NCBI GenBank assembly: GCA_030589055.1
Contig: JAUUWK010000062.1
Span: 1-6,659 of the forward strand
Length of the DNA: 6,659 bases
Direction of reading: 5' to 3'
DNA from: Candidatus Bathyarchaeota archaeon
GTDB taxonomy: Archaea > Thermoproteota > Bathyarchaeia > Bathyarchaeales > Bathycorpusculaceae
Below, in pieces: positions 1 to 5,619 of this stretch. The translations under genes and the position numbers were made by a program. Under the pieces are notes generated by a model, which saw only the letters and a program-made list of their open reading frames with translations, did not search any database and had not been told where the DNA came from. Each line of letters opens with the position of its first letter. Position 1 is the stretch's first letter.

Positions 1-53
1 ACGACCAAACAATTGAGATTACAGGCACAACAGTGATACCAGAGGCTCCATGA
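1..53 (+). CDS. 3' end of a surface protein with PE-x-P stalk (partial, ends at TGA)
   Basis: This is the C-terminal tail of a gene that begins outside the window. Read in the frame starting at position 3 it gives DQTIEITGTTVIPEAP and stops at TGA (51-53). A beta-rich stretch ending in (T)V-I/V-P-E-x-P is the usual end of the outside part of archaeal surface proteins, just before the membrane anchor. The frame continues beyond the stop with exactly such an anchor (next entry), which supports this strand and frame despite the short length. Which protein it belongs to cannot be told. Everything upstream, including the start and main domains, is missing. Confidence 0.5.
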   Translation, partial: DQTIEITGTTVIPEAP

Positions 54-131
54 ATGATACTTTTGCCCTTGTTGATTACGATCTCCTTAATTGCAGTTGC
101 TTCAACCAAGAACAAACTACTTAAAAACTAA
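54..131 (+). pseudogene. Detached C-terminal membrane anchor, in frame after the TGA
   Basis: Directly after the TGA the same frame runs for 25 codons to TAA (129-131). It reads MILLPLLITISLIAVAS followed by TKNKLLKN, a hydrophobic helix and a short basic tail. This is the normal order for an archaeal surface protein: stalk, PE-x-P, helix, positive residues inside. The TGA sits one codon after PEAP, where relatives usually have a residue such as Ser or Trp, so a single base change (for example TCA or TGG to TGA) would explain it. The ATG at 54-56 has no Shine-Dalgarno site, so separate translation is unlikely. A sequencing error is the main alternative. Confidence 0.45.
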
Positions 132-143
132 CCTCCCTTCATC

Positions 144-149
144 TTTTTT
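144..149 (+). terminator. U-tract terminator of the surface-protein gene
   Basis: A run of six T on the + strand starts 12 bases after the TAA at 129-131. Archaeal termination needs little more than such a U-tract. Its position just behind the second stop, not the TGA, fits the original gene end being at 131. Confidence 0.4.
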
Positions 150-162
150 GAGAAAATATGCC

Positions 163-169
163 AAAAAAA
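163..169 (-). terminator. U-tract terminator of the zinc-ribbon/oxidoreductase operon
   Basis: Seven A on the + strand read as seven T on the minus strand, 111 bases behind the stop of the zinc-ribbon gene. It faces the + strand T-tract at 144-149, so the two convergent units end in one small zone. The stretch 132-279 holds nothing else convincing. Confidence 0.4.
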
Positions 170-279
170 TTCTATTAAAACAACAGCAAAACATCACGGA
201 AGAGACTGAGGAACAAACATCACAGGTACTCTGAGTAAATCTCACTAAAGATTGGAGTCCACAGAACTTTGAAGTCTCA

Positions 280-1041
280 TCAAAATATTCCGAAGCCTGT
301 TGAGGGTATGTCACCTTTTATCGCTGTTCCTGTCGCTCCGTCTATCAGTAACTGGTAAATTTTACCCTTATACTCGTATTTCACAAACCAAACGGGAGCA
401 TGCAAGTAAACTATCTGATCTATTTTCACTTCATTTTCCATCTTAATGATTCTGTCAACATCTTGCTTAACCAAATAACGATGGTGCCCCTCGACTTGTT
501 GGCTTGCAAGCTCTACTGCTTCATTCTTGTCGATTTCACTGTTCAGAACTTTCGCGAAGCTTTCAATTTGTCTGAAGTCATAGGGAATTTTACCTTGTAA
601 TGGCACATCATACTCCCTTGTTGGAAACTCCGTTGCTTTTCTTGCCAGAACAAGCCAATTGTACTTCTTCTCGATCTTTCCTTCCTTAACAACTGGTGGA
701 GTTATGCGCTCAAAAATCCCTTTATAATCACTTTCAGCTTCCACTGATATAACCCAGAAAGGCAAGTACATCAACGTTTTCTCCATAACCTTCGATTTTT
801 TCGCGAGATCACGAGGCTTCAGAAAGCCCCCACGCATCCAGCTTCTAATAACCTCTTGAATTTTTGTTAGATCATACTTATTCTTCAGCATAGAATGCTC
901 AAAAGTGAAAGCCTTCCCAGTTTCTATCACAACCGTGTAGCCACAATATTTGCATGTTGAAATTATTTCGCCGGGTTCAAAAGATATAGGTGCACCGCAA
1001 TGGGAACAGTTTATTTCTTTAACTATGGACACGCGTTTCAC
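280..1041 (-). CDS. Zinc-ribbon protein with duplicated Y-x-P-[FV]-W motif
   Basis: A 253-residue protein of unknown function. An N-terminal zinc ribbon with two C-x2-C pairs (C12/C15 and C30/C33) is followed by a soluble region. That region carries two related segments: YLPFW at 92-96 with YKG at 106-108, and HAPVW at 214-218 with YKG at 224-226. They look like an internal duplication. The end has a D-G-A-T-G turn (234-238). Similar architecture is found in uncharacterised archaeal proteins, and some bacterial relatives add membrane helices, absent here. Translation starts at GTG (1039-1041), 5 bases after the oxidoreductase stop, so the two are almost certainly co-transcribed and translationally coupled. 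The SD is weak and lies inside the end of the previous gene. A second GTG at codon 4 is possible. The gene ends with TGA. Confidence 0.85.
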   Translation of the reverse strand: MKRVSIVKEINCSHCGAPISFEPGEIISTCKYCGYTVVIETGKAFTFEHSMLKNKYDLTKIQEVIRSWMRGGFLKPRDLAKKSKVMEKTLMYLPFWVISVEAESDYKGIFERITPPVVKEGKIEKKYNWLVLARKATEFPTREYDVPLQGKIPYDFRQIESFAKVLNSEIDKNEAVELASQQVEGHHRYLVKQDVDRIIKMENEVKIDQIVYLHAPVWFVKYEYKGKIYQLLIDGATGTAIKGDIPSTGFGIF

Positions 1042-1046
1042 GACTT

Positions 1047-2420
1047 CTACTTCTTCCTCTTCGCTATTTCATTTGCCACGACAACGCCTGACGCTGAAGA
1101 TTGAACCAGCCCCCTTGTGACCCCGGCTCCATCACCAATAGTGAACAAGTTGCGGATTTTGGTTTCTAAACCGTTGCTTAACTGTAGTCTTGAGGAGTAA
1201 AATTTTACCTCGATGCCATATAGAAGCGTGTCTCCTGAATGAATGCCAGGGGAGATTTTGTCTAAGGCTTGAAGCATCTCCCTAATATCCACAAGATAAC
1301 GGTATGGCAAAACGAAGCTTAAGTCGCCTGGTATGGCATTTTTCAACGTTGGGGTAACCACACTTCGGGCAATTCTCTCAGATGTTGACCGCCTTCCAGA
1401 ATTCAAATCGCCTAAACGTTGTATCATTACGCCTCCGCTGAGAAGGTTTGAAAGCCTAGCAAGATATTTCCCGTAGGCTATGGGTTCCTTAAATGGTGCA
1501 GTGAAGGATGTGCTTACCAAGATAGCGAAGTTCGTATTTTTCGTCCTTCTCTCCGCGTAACTTTGTCCATTAACGGTTAAGACCCCGTTATAAGATTCTG
1601 ATATGACCTCACCGTATGGTGCAACACAAAATGTACGGACTTGGTCGTCAAAAAACTTTGAATAGCAAACAAATTTGGGTTCATAAAGAACGCTTGTCAA
1701 GTCTTCCATGACAGCAGCCAAAACTTCAACCCTTATTCCAACATCCACGGGGTTGTTAAACGTCTTTAAGCCTAAGGCTTGAGCCTCTGCTTGAAGCCAT
1801 TCCGCTCCGCTTCTTCCAGGTGCAACGATAACGTATTTTCCGAAGAATTTTTCGTCATCAACTGTTTCAACACCTTCAACAACGTTATTTTTTATTATGA
1901 GTCCTTTAACGTCTTTTCTAAGTCTAACTTCAACCTTATCGTTTAGTTTTTGACGCATCTTACGAAGAGTTTTAGCACATCTCTCGGTGCCCATATGCCG
2001 AATTCTTTGTCGGATAAGCTTCAACCCTGTTAACGAAGCCTTTCTCTCAATTTCCTCCACCTTCTCAATTTCTTCTCCGTAAACGTGTTCAGTGGCACCG
2101 AATCTTAGATAAACACTATCGACATAAGCGATGAGCCTGTCCAGCTCACGTTCTGACACATACTGACTCAGCCAACCACCAACCTCAGTGGACAGCGTAA
2201 GCTTACCGTCGCTGAAGGCTCCTGCTCCACCCCACCCAGACAACAGCAAGCATGGTTCACAATGTACACATTCGAACCCGCGGCTTGCAGGACATTTACG
2301 TTCATTTATATCTGGTCCTTTGTCAAGCATTAAAATATTGAGATCGGTTTTTTCTGCAAGCTCAAGGGCTGAAAATATCCCTGCTGGGCCTGCTCCAACG
2401 ATTATAACGTCATACTTCAA
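1047..2420 (-). CDS. FAD-dependent oxidoreductase, COG2509-like
   Basis: A flavoprotein of the uncharacterised FAD-dependent dehydrogenase group (COG2509 type). Substrate and electron partner are unknown. Numbering from the upstream ATG (2448-2450), which gives 467 residues, it shows the dinucleotide-binding GAGPAG (19-24), a Cys cluster C53-x7-C61-x2-C64-x2-C67, the family signature GWGGAGAFSDGKL (72-84), VIVAPGRSG (207-215), and a C-terminal FAD motif with IGDGAG (438-443). RTFCVAPYGEV (272-282) and LTVNGQSY (291-298) are also family-like. I place the start at TTG (2418-2420), codon 11. It has AGGAG 8 bases ahead, gives MKYDVIIVGAGPAG as in typical members, and agrees with the TATA box. The ATG lacks an SD and probably lies ahead of the transcript start. 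It is the first gene of an operon with the zinc-ribbon protein and ends with TAG. Confidence 0.9.
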   Translation of the reverse strand: MKYDVIIVGAGPAGIFSALELAEKTDLNILMLDKGPDINERKCPASRGFECVHCEPCLLLSGWGGAGAFSDGKLTLSTEVGGWLSQYVSERELDRLIAYVDSVYLRFGATEHVYGEEIEKVEEIERKASLTGLKLIRQRIRHMGTERCAKTLRKMRQKLNDKVEVRLRKDVKGLIIKNNVVEGVETVDDEKFFGKYVIVAPGRSGAEWLQAEAQALGLKTFNNPVDVGIRVEVLAAVMEDLTSVLYEPKFVCYSKFFDDQVRTFCVAPYGEVISESYNGVLTVNGQSYAERRTKNTNFAILVSTSFTAPFKEPIAYGKYLARLSNLLSGGVMIQRLGDLNSGRRSTSERIARSVVTPTLKNAIPGDLSFVLPYRYLVDIREMLQALDKISPGIHSGDTLLYGIEVKFYSSRLQLSNGLETKIRNLFTIGDGAGVTRGLVQSSASGVVVANEIAKRKK

Positions 2421-2428
2421 AGGCTTAT

Positions 2429-2433
2429 CTCCT
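2429..2433 (-). promoter_or_regulatory. Shine-Dalgarno site that decides the oxidoreductase start
   Basis: AGGAG on the minus strand lies 8 bases ahead of the TTG at 2418-2420 and inside codons 6-8 of the longer ATG-initiated frame. No comparable site precedes the ATG at 2448-2450. Confidence 0.6.
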
Positions 2434-2462
2434 GAAACCCAAAAATACATGTAACAACTAGA

Positions 2463-2470
2463 ATATATTT
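2463..2470 (-). promoter_or_regulatory. TATA box of the oxidoreductase operon
   Basis: AAATATAT on the minus strand, within an A-rich run. With the usual archaeal distance of about 26 bases from box centre to transcript start, transcription would begin near 2440. That is downstream of the ATG at 2450 and just ahead of the SD at 2433-2429, leaving a leader of about 20 bases. Confidence 0.55.
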
Positions 2471-2538
2471 TTTAGCGAGCAAATTAATGTTGAAAATCCT
2501 ACGGGTCAAGAACATTGATTCCTTTTTAGGTAGCCTTC

Positions 2539-2880
2539 TCACTCGCGAGCATAGGGTATTAAGCAGAGAAACTTTACAGTTTTTTGGCTGTTATTTTTGA
2601 ACTGATGTTTCTCGTCTGACGGGATGAAGATGACATCGCCAGGTTCAAACTTTCTTTCTGTTTCCTCACCAACCAGAATGCCTTCACCTTCTAGAATGAA
2701 GACCTCATGTTCCCAAGGGTGACTGTGGAAAGGACTGCAACCTTCGGATTCCATTTCGAAGATTCTCATTGCAAAGTTTTCAGCTCCCATCTCCTTCGTG
2801 ATAAGCCATCTCACACTTAGTTTTGAAGTTCCTTCTCCTGCATCTTGGACATCAACATCCTGATAATGTAAGATTTCCAC
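2539..2880 (-). CDS. Small single-domain cupin protein
   Basis: A cupin beta-barrel of about 113 residues that probably binds one metal ion; substrate unknown. Numbered from the upstream GTG at 2887-2889, cupin motif 1 is H55-S-H57-P-W-E-H-E62 followed by L-E-G-E-G. Motif 2 is G84-D-V-I-F-I-P90 to H95-Q-F-K-N99. The metal ligands are therefore H55, H57, E62 and H95, all present. The N-terminal segment (VRWLITKEMGAENFAMRIFE) and HSHPWEHE are typical of a common archaeal and bacterial cupin group. The GTG at 2887-2889 is itself part of the SD GAGAGGTG, so the GTG at 2878-2880, 6 bases behind it, is the better start and gives MEILHYQ. It ends with TGA. There is no clear terminator before the oxidoreductase promoter, so partial read-through is possible. 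Confidence 0.9.
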   Translation of the reverse strand: MEILHYQDVDVQDAGEGTSKLSVRWLITKEMGAENFAMRIFEMESEGCSPFHSHPWEHEVFILEGEGILVGEETERKFEPGDVIFIPSDEKHQFKNNSQKTVKFLCLIPYARE

Positions 2881-2886
2881 TTTATT

Positions 2887-2894
2887 CACCTCTC
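2887..2894 (-). promoter_or_regulatory. Shine-Dalgarno site of the cupin gene
   Basis: GAGAGGTG on the minus strand, 6 bases ahead of the GTG at 2878-2880. It includes the other candidate GTG (2887-2889), which argues against using that codon as the start. Confidence 0.6.
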
Positions 2895-2933
2895 AAACTA
2901 TTAAGGACTCAACCATTATTAAGCTTCTTCAGC

Positions 2934-2941
2934 TAAATAAA
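2934..2941 (-). promoter_or_regulatory. Probable TATA box of the cupin gene
   Basis: TTTATTTA on the minus strand predicts a transcript start near 2911, ahead of the SD at 2894-2887. A second AT-rich word, TTAATAAT near 2914-2922, is possible but would place the start at the SD itself. Confidence 0.35.
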
Positions 2942-3062
2942 CTGACAATTTACTGGATTTTTCAGTAGAAAACTTGGTTTTATTTTATGTGTTGATTCGG
3001 GACCACTTGAAATTGCTTTGGAATATCTTCGAGAGATATTGGAATAGGACAAACGCATAAAG

Positions 3063-3068
3063 AAAAAA
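3063..3068 (-). terminator. U-tract terminator of the membrane-bound regulator gene
   Basis: The minus strand reads CTCCCTTTTTTCTTT beginning a few bases after the TAA at 3075-3077. A run of six T at this spot is a normal archaeal terminator. Confidence 0.45.
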
Positions 3069-3074
3069 GGGAGA

Positions 3075-3962
3075 TTAAGGAACCATTTTGACAACTTCGA
3101 GGTACAGCAAGTCCTGTATATTCGGCATTTCCTGCAATTCCGCGTCAAAAAGACGTGGTTTGAAAGTTGGCACAATCGTAGGCTCGAAGACTATCGTAGG
3201 CGGGTTATTCTGGAAGAATTCCAGCGATTTTCCAGGCGTTTTGATGGCAAAAACTATTCTGCCTAGAGTTCCACTGCCATTTACTGGTGGGGCATCTGCT
3301 TGTAGCGAGTCGGCAACTAGTAAGTCGTCGCTTAAGTGTTGCGGTTCTTCCCCTGGGTCTCCCTTAAGCACGAAAGTATCTGTCGAGTTCATCCCGTAGA
3401 TGTCCATTAGGCTCTGATTAAATAATGAATTCGTTACTTCCTTTTTAGTGAAGTTACGGAATTCAAGTATCTCTGCGTCGTAGTTGATTCTTGCGTCCCA
3501 AGCGTAGAGATTAGTGACGTTTCGAATTTTTAGATCTACAACAAGCATTCCATAGTATTGAGGTTTTGGTGGTTCTGGCGGCATTTGCAGCGGTGGAGGA
3601 GCGGAGTAGATGGCATATGCGAGCGCACTTATTGGTAGGCTTACGCACAGGATCAATGTCAACAACAGTATTCTCTTCTTTTGATCGAACGTAAACAATT
3701 TGCTTATCTCTCCTTTCATATAGAACGGGGGAGGAGAACCGTTGAGCCGGTAATCCTTATCCTTAATGATTATCCCAGATTGGCGAAGTTCTTTTAATCG
3801 CAGGCTAAGTGTTTTACGAGGGAGTCTGGTTACATGGAGAAGATCGGTAAAAGTTTTATGGCCCTTCTTTAGCTCCGACACTATCAAATGGAAGTCCATT
3901 TTCCTTCTGGATTCGAGATTAATCGACGTCCCACAGTTTGGACAACGTATTTGAGGAGCCAC
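3075..3962 (-). CDS. Membrane-tethered winged-helix regulator with outside cohesin-like domain
   Basis: A 295-residue protein, best read as a one-pass transcription regulator with an outside sensor domain. Domains in order: a short zinc-knuckle half (C7-x2-C10, no second pair seen); a winged helix (about 22-74) with a recognition-helix-like T-R-L-P-R-K-T-L-S-L-R-L-K-E-L-R; a basic F-D-Q-K-K-R just before one membrane helix (97-119); a Pro-rich linker (121-135); and a cohesin-like beta domain (138 to about 265) with NLYAWDARINYD and GSGTLGRIVFAI. Five N-glycosylation sequons (N148, N170, N182, N192, N228) all lie on the outside part, and the positive residues lie inside, so topology is N-in, C-out. 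No dockerin is seen. The start is GTG with AGGGGG (3968-3973) 5 bases ahead. It diverges from the other cohesin-like gene at 4398. Domain calls are from motifs only; the DNA target is unknown. Confidence 0.85.
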   Translation of the reverse strand: MAPQIRCPNCGTSINLESRRKMDFHLIVSELKKGHKTFTDLLHVTRLPRKTLSLRLKELRQSGIIIKDKDYRLNGSPPPFYMKGEISKLFTFDQKKRILLLTLILCVSLPISALAYAIYSAPPPLQMPPEPPKPQYYGMLVVDLKIRNVTNLYAWDARINYDAEILEFRNFTKKEVTNSLFNQSLMDIYGMNSTDTFVLKGDPGEEPQHLSDDLLVADSLQADAPPVNGSGTLGRIVFAIKTPGKSLEFFQNNPPTIVFEPTIVPTFKPRLFDAELQEMPNIQDLLYLEVVKMVP

Positions 3963-3995
3963 TCTTTCCCCCTGTAATTAGTTGGGCAAAATCCC

Positions 3996-4004
3996 TTATT
4001 TAAA
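3996..4004 (-). promoter_or_regulatory. TATA box of the membrane-bound regulator gene
   Basis: TTTAAATAA on the minus strand, centre about 4000. It predicts a transcript start near 3974, directly ahead of the AGGGGG SD at 3973-3968, so the leader would be only about 12 bases. The same nine bases occur on the + strand at 4287-4295, facing the divergent gene. Confidence 0.5.
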
Positions 4005-4072
4005 GGTAAGTGTAAAAGAAACTTGAAGATAAATGCTCGAAAGGCACAACAAGGTGAAACGTCAAGCGTCAC

Positions 4073-4079
4073 TATAAAT
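4073..4079 (+). promoter_or_regulatory. Possible TATA box inside the divergent region
   Basis: TATAAAT on the + strand predicts a transcript start near 4102, just ahead of the interrupted palindrome at 4105-4137. It could give a long leader for the gene at 4398 or a small RNA. No second promoter element supports it. Confidence 0.25.
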
Positions 4080-4104
4080 CCAATGTGAGACCTTCGTGAG
4101 TTCT

Positions 4105-4137
4105 GGTCCTGAAGTGTAATAAACACTTCTGGAAACC
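4105..4137. repeat. Interrupted palindrome in the divergent intergenic region
   Basis: GAAGTGT (4111-4117) and ACACTTC (4123-4129) are a perfect 7-base inverted repeat around AATAA. After a T-T mismatch the pairing resumes with TCC/GGA, then GGT/ACC after a two-A bulge. As DNA it is a plausible operator for a dimeric winged-helix protein. As RNA it would be a stable stem-loop. It lies about 145 bases ahead of the regulator gene and 260 ahead of the surface-protein gene. The rest of 3963-4397 is AT-rich, without a convincing gene. Confidence 0.45.
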
Positions 4138-4286
4138 TTGATCTACGCATTAACTTTTTGCTCAAAAGACTACTCACATGTGAATTGAAACTGTTTCTGA
4201 TGTTCGTGAAACAATACTCCTGCTTTGAGAAGATCGAGATTCCGTGCAGAGACTCAGGCGAAAATCAAACTTGTTTTCATTCCAAA

Positions 4287-4295
4287 TTTAAATAA
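4287..4295 (+). promoter_or_regulatory. Candidate distal TATA box of the surface-protein gene
   Basis: TTTAAATAA on the + strand, identical to the word in the divergent promoter at 3996-4004. The predicted transcript start is near 4317, which would give a leader of about 80 bases including the mini-ORF at 4359-4391. Confidence 0.35.
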
Positions 4296-4330
4296 TTATC
4301 TGACGGTTGACCTAGCTGATAAACAAAAGC

Positions 4331-4338
4331 TTATTTTG
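4331..4338 (+). promoter_or_regulatory. Candidate proximal TATA box of the surface-protein gene
   Basis: TTATTTTG with centre about 4334 predicts a transcript start at about 4360. That falls on the ATG of the 10-codon mini-ORF at 4359, so this transcript would be leaderless for the mini-ORF. Confidence 0.35.
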
Positions 4339-4358
4339 CTCTGCTTCTACTATTTCTT

Positions 4359-4391
4359 ATGAAGCTTTTAGACAAGTTATTCAATGGGTGA
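4359..4391 (+). promoter_or_regulatory. 10-codon upstream ORF (leader peptide candidate)
   Basis: ATG to TGA encodes MKLLDKLFNG. It is in frame with the surface-protein gene, whose TTG start comes 6 bases after its TGA. The last codons overlap the SD GGTGAT (4387-4392) of that gene. A ribosome ending here would stop at the start site, so translational coupling or re-initiation is possible. Too short to prove by composition. Confidence 0.35.
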
Positions 4392-4398
4392 TTTGAAT
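4379..4398 (+). promoter_or_regulatory. Hairpin with the Shine-Dalgarno site in its loop
   Basis: ATTCAA (4379-4384) pairs with TTGAAT (4393-4398) around an 8-base loop TGGGTGAT that holds the SD. The first base of the TTG start is in the stem. Translation of the upstream mini-ORF would open the stem. The pairing is only AT-rich and 6 bp, so stability is modest. Confidence 0.35.
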
Positions 4399-5516
4399 TG
4401 CATGATCTCCAGGTCAACGGCAATAAATCTGTGAGATTTTTGTGTATATACTTGCTGCTGTGTCTGGTATCACCTCTATTTCAAATCCCTCCTTCGGCAA
4501 AGGCGTACAATGATACGGTTATAACCATTTTGAAGGTTGCCCCATCTCAACTCGTTGTTGAAGAAGAAGGAGATCCTCTGCCTTTAGTGAACGTGACTAT
4601 TGAAAAGATTGAAGATTTGTATGCTTGGCAGATAAGAGTGTACTTCGACGAAACAGTGGTAAACATAACAAAGGACCATGTTTGGTATCCGGAAAATCAC
4701 GTGTTCTCAAACAATCTGTTCCTTAATATTACTCCGAGTGTTTCCTTTGATTCACATGGATTCTACGTGCTTTTCGGGTCAACACTTGTAGGAGAAGAGC
4801 AGTGTTTCAGTGGTTCCGGGATGTTATGCCAACTGAACTTCACAGGAATTGCCTCAGGTATTTCGACTTTGAACTTTCGGGAGGAGGACACGTATCTTTT
4901 GGATTCCAATCTTGGGAGCATATTGACAGAAGTTGTCGATCATAGACAAACTGGCTTTTTAACGTTAGAACCTGACAAGGCCTCACTCTTTATATATGAG
5001 GTGCAGTACGGCGTGACTCTGAGCGGTGTTCTCACACCTCAAGAAACTAATGCCGGAGTCACATTCTATTACAAAACTTCTAATTCCCCGTGGCTGAGAA
5101 TCGATGAGGTGACAACAGACTCCAAAGGAACATATTCTTACCTGTGGAAACCGCCTGGAGCTGGCGCTTACAAGCTTGTTGCTAAGTGGTGTGGAGATGA
5201 AGAAATAGGTCCAGTAGTAAGCGCAATTGAAACAGTTTCAGTTCTTGAGCCCCCTCCATCGAGATTGCCTTACCTGATAGTGGTTCTGTGGATAGGTGTT
5301 CTGATATTCATCGCTTACATGGTTACCAAGGAAAAAACTTCCGAGACATCAGACTCGATCACGACATCTCGTTCTCTTCCTTCAATTTCAACTTGGGTTA
5401 CACACTCACAGCTAACCATATTTGAAAGACCGAAAGAGGTTGAGACTTTGAATGAGCAAGGTAATGGATATGAGGTCAAAAGGAGGGGGCTGATATTCTT
5501 CAGGAAAGACATGTGA
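4398..5516 (+). CDS. Surface protein with cohesin-like and Ig-like domains, C-terminal membrane anchor
   Basis: A 372-residue exported protein. Domains in order: signal peptide (hydrophobic core 14-29, likely cleavage after A-K-A36); a cohesin-like beta domain (about 45-190) with D-L-Y-A-W-Q-I-R-V-Y-F-D at 73-84 and G-S-G-M-L-C-Q-L-N-F at 139-148; an Ig-like domain (about 197-283); a membrane helix (290-309); and a Ser/Thr-rich cytoplasmic tail of about 62 residues ending in basic K-R-R-G-L-I-F-F-R-K-D-M. Five sequons (N38, N65, N89, N110, N147) lie outside. C136 and C144 could form a disulphide. The LYAW signature matches that of the divergent regulator (3075-3962), so the outside domains are probably related. 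The start is TTG with GGTGAT 5 bases ahead; a GTG at codon 12 would also leave a signal peptide. It ends with TGA. The ligand is unknown. Confidence 0.88.
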   Translation: MHDLQVNGNKSVRFLCIYLLLCLVSPLFQIPPSAKAYNDTVITILKVAPSQLVVEEEGDPLPLVNVTIEKIEDLYAWQIRVYFDETVVNITKDHVWYPENHVFSNNLFLNITPSVSFDSHGFYVLFGSTLVGEEQCFSGSGMLCQLNFTGIASGISTLNFREEDTYLLDSNLGSILTEVVDHRQTGFLTLEPDKASLFIYEVQYGVTLSGVLTPQETNAGVTFYYKTSNSPWLRIDEVTTDSKGTYSYLWKPPGAGAYKLVAKWCGDEEIGPVVSAIETVSVLEPPPSRLPYLIVVLWIGVLIFIAYMVTKEKTSETSDSITTSRSLPSISTWVTHSQLTIFERPKEVETLNEQGNGYEVKRRGLIFFRKDM

Positions 5517-5619
5517 TCTGACCTGAAATTTAGTCTTTATCGCCTCTAGCACATTTCAGCAGACGTATCTCCGAAACTTCCCTTCTTTGTTTGTGTTCTG
5601 TTCATGCACGCTTCGCGCG

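Noticed and set aside
1..122. Minus-strand open frame running off the window edge (LVEATAIKEIVINKG...)
   Set aside because: It has a distant SD-like site but poor spacing and no motif. The + strand frame of the same bases gives stalk, anchor and basic tail in order, which explains it better.
117..314. Minus-strand 65-codon frame across the end of the zinc-ribbon gene
   Set aside because: Overlaps a terminator zone and the true gene in another frame; composition is odd, with clustered Cys and no motif.
2933..3175. Minus-strand 80-codon frame over the end of the regulator gene
   Set aside because: Out-of-frame shadow of the regulator's 3' end with scattered Cys and no supporting start site.
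3884..4177. Minus-strand 97-codon frame over the start of the regulator and the divergent region
   Set aside because: Overlaps the regulator's start, its promoter and the palindrome; the protein shows no domain pattern.
4200..4295. Small + strand frame MFVKQYSCFEKIEIP... of 31 codons
   Set aside because: No SD, no placed promoter, and its end overlaps the TATA word at 4287-4295; it looks like chance.
51..4391. TGA read as Trp, suggested by in-frame TGA at 51 and 4389
   Set aside because: All 21 Trp codons in the called genes are TGG, no gene has an internal TGA, and TGA ends the zinc-ribbon, cupin and surface-protein genes at sensible lengths.
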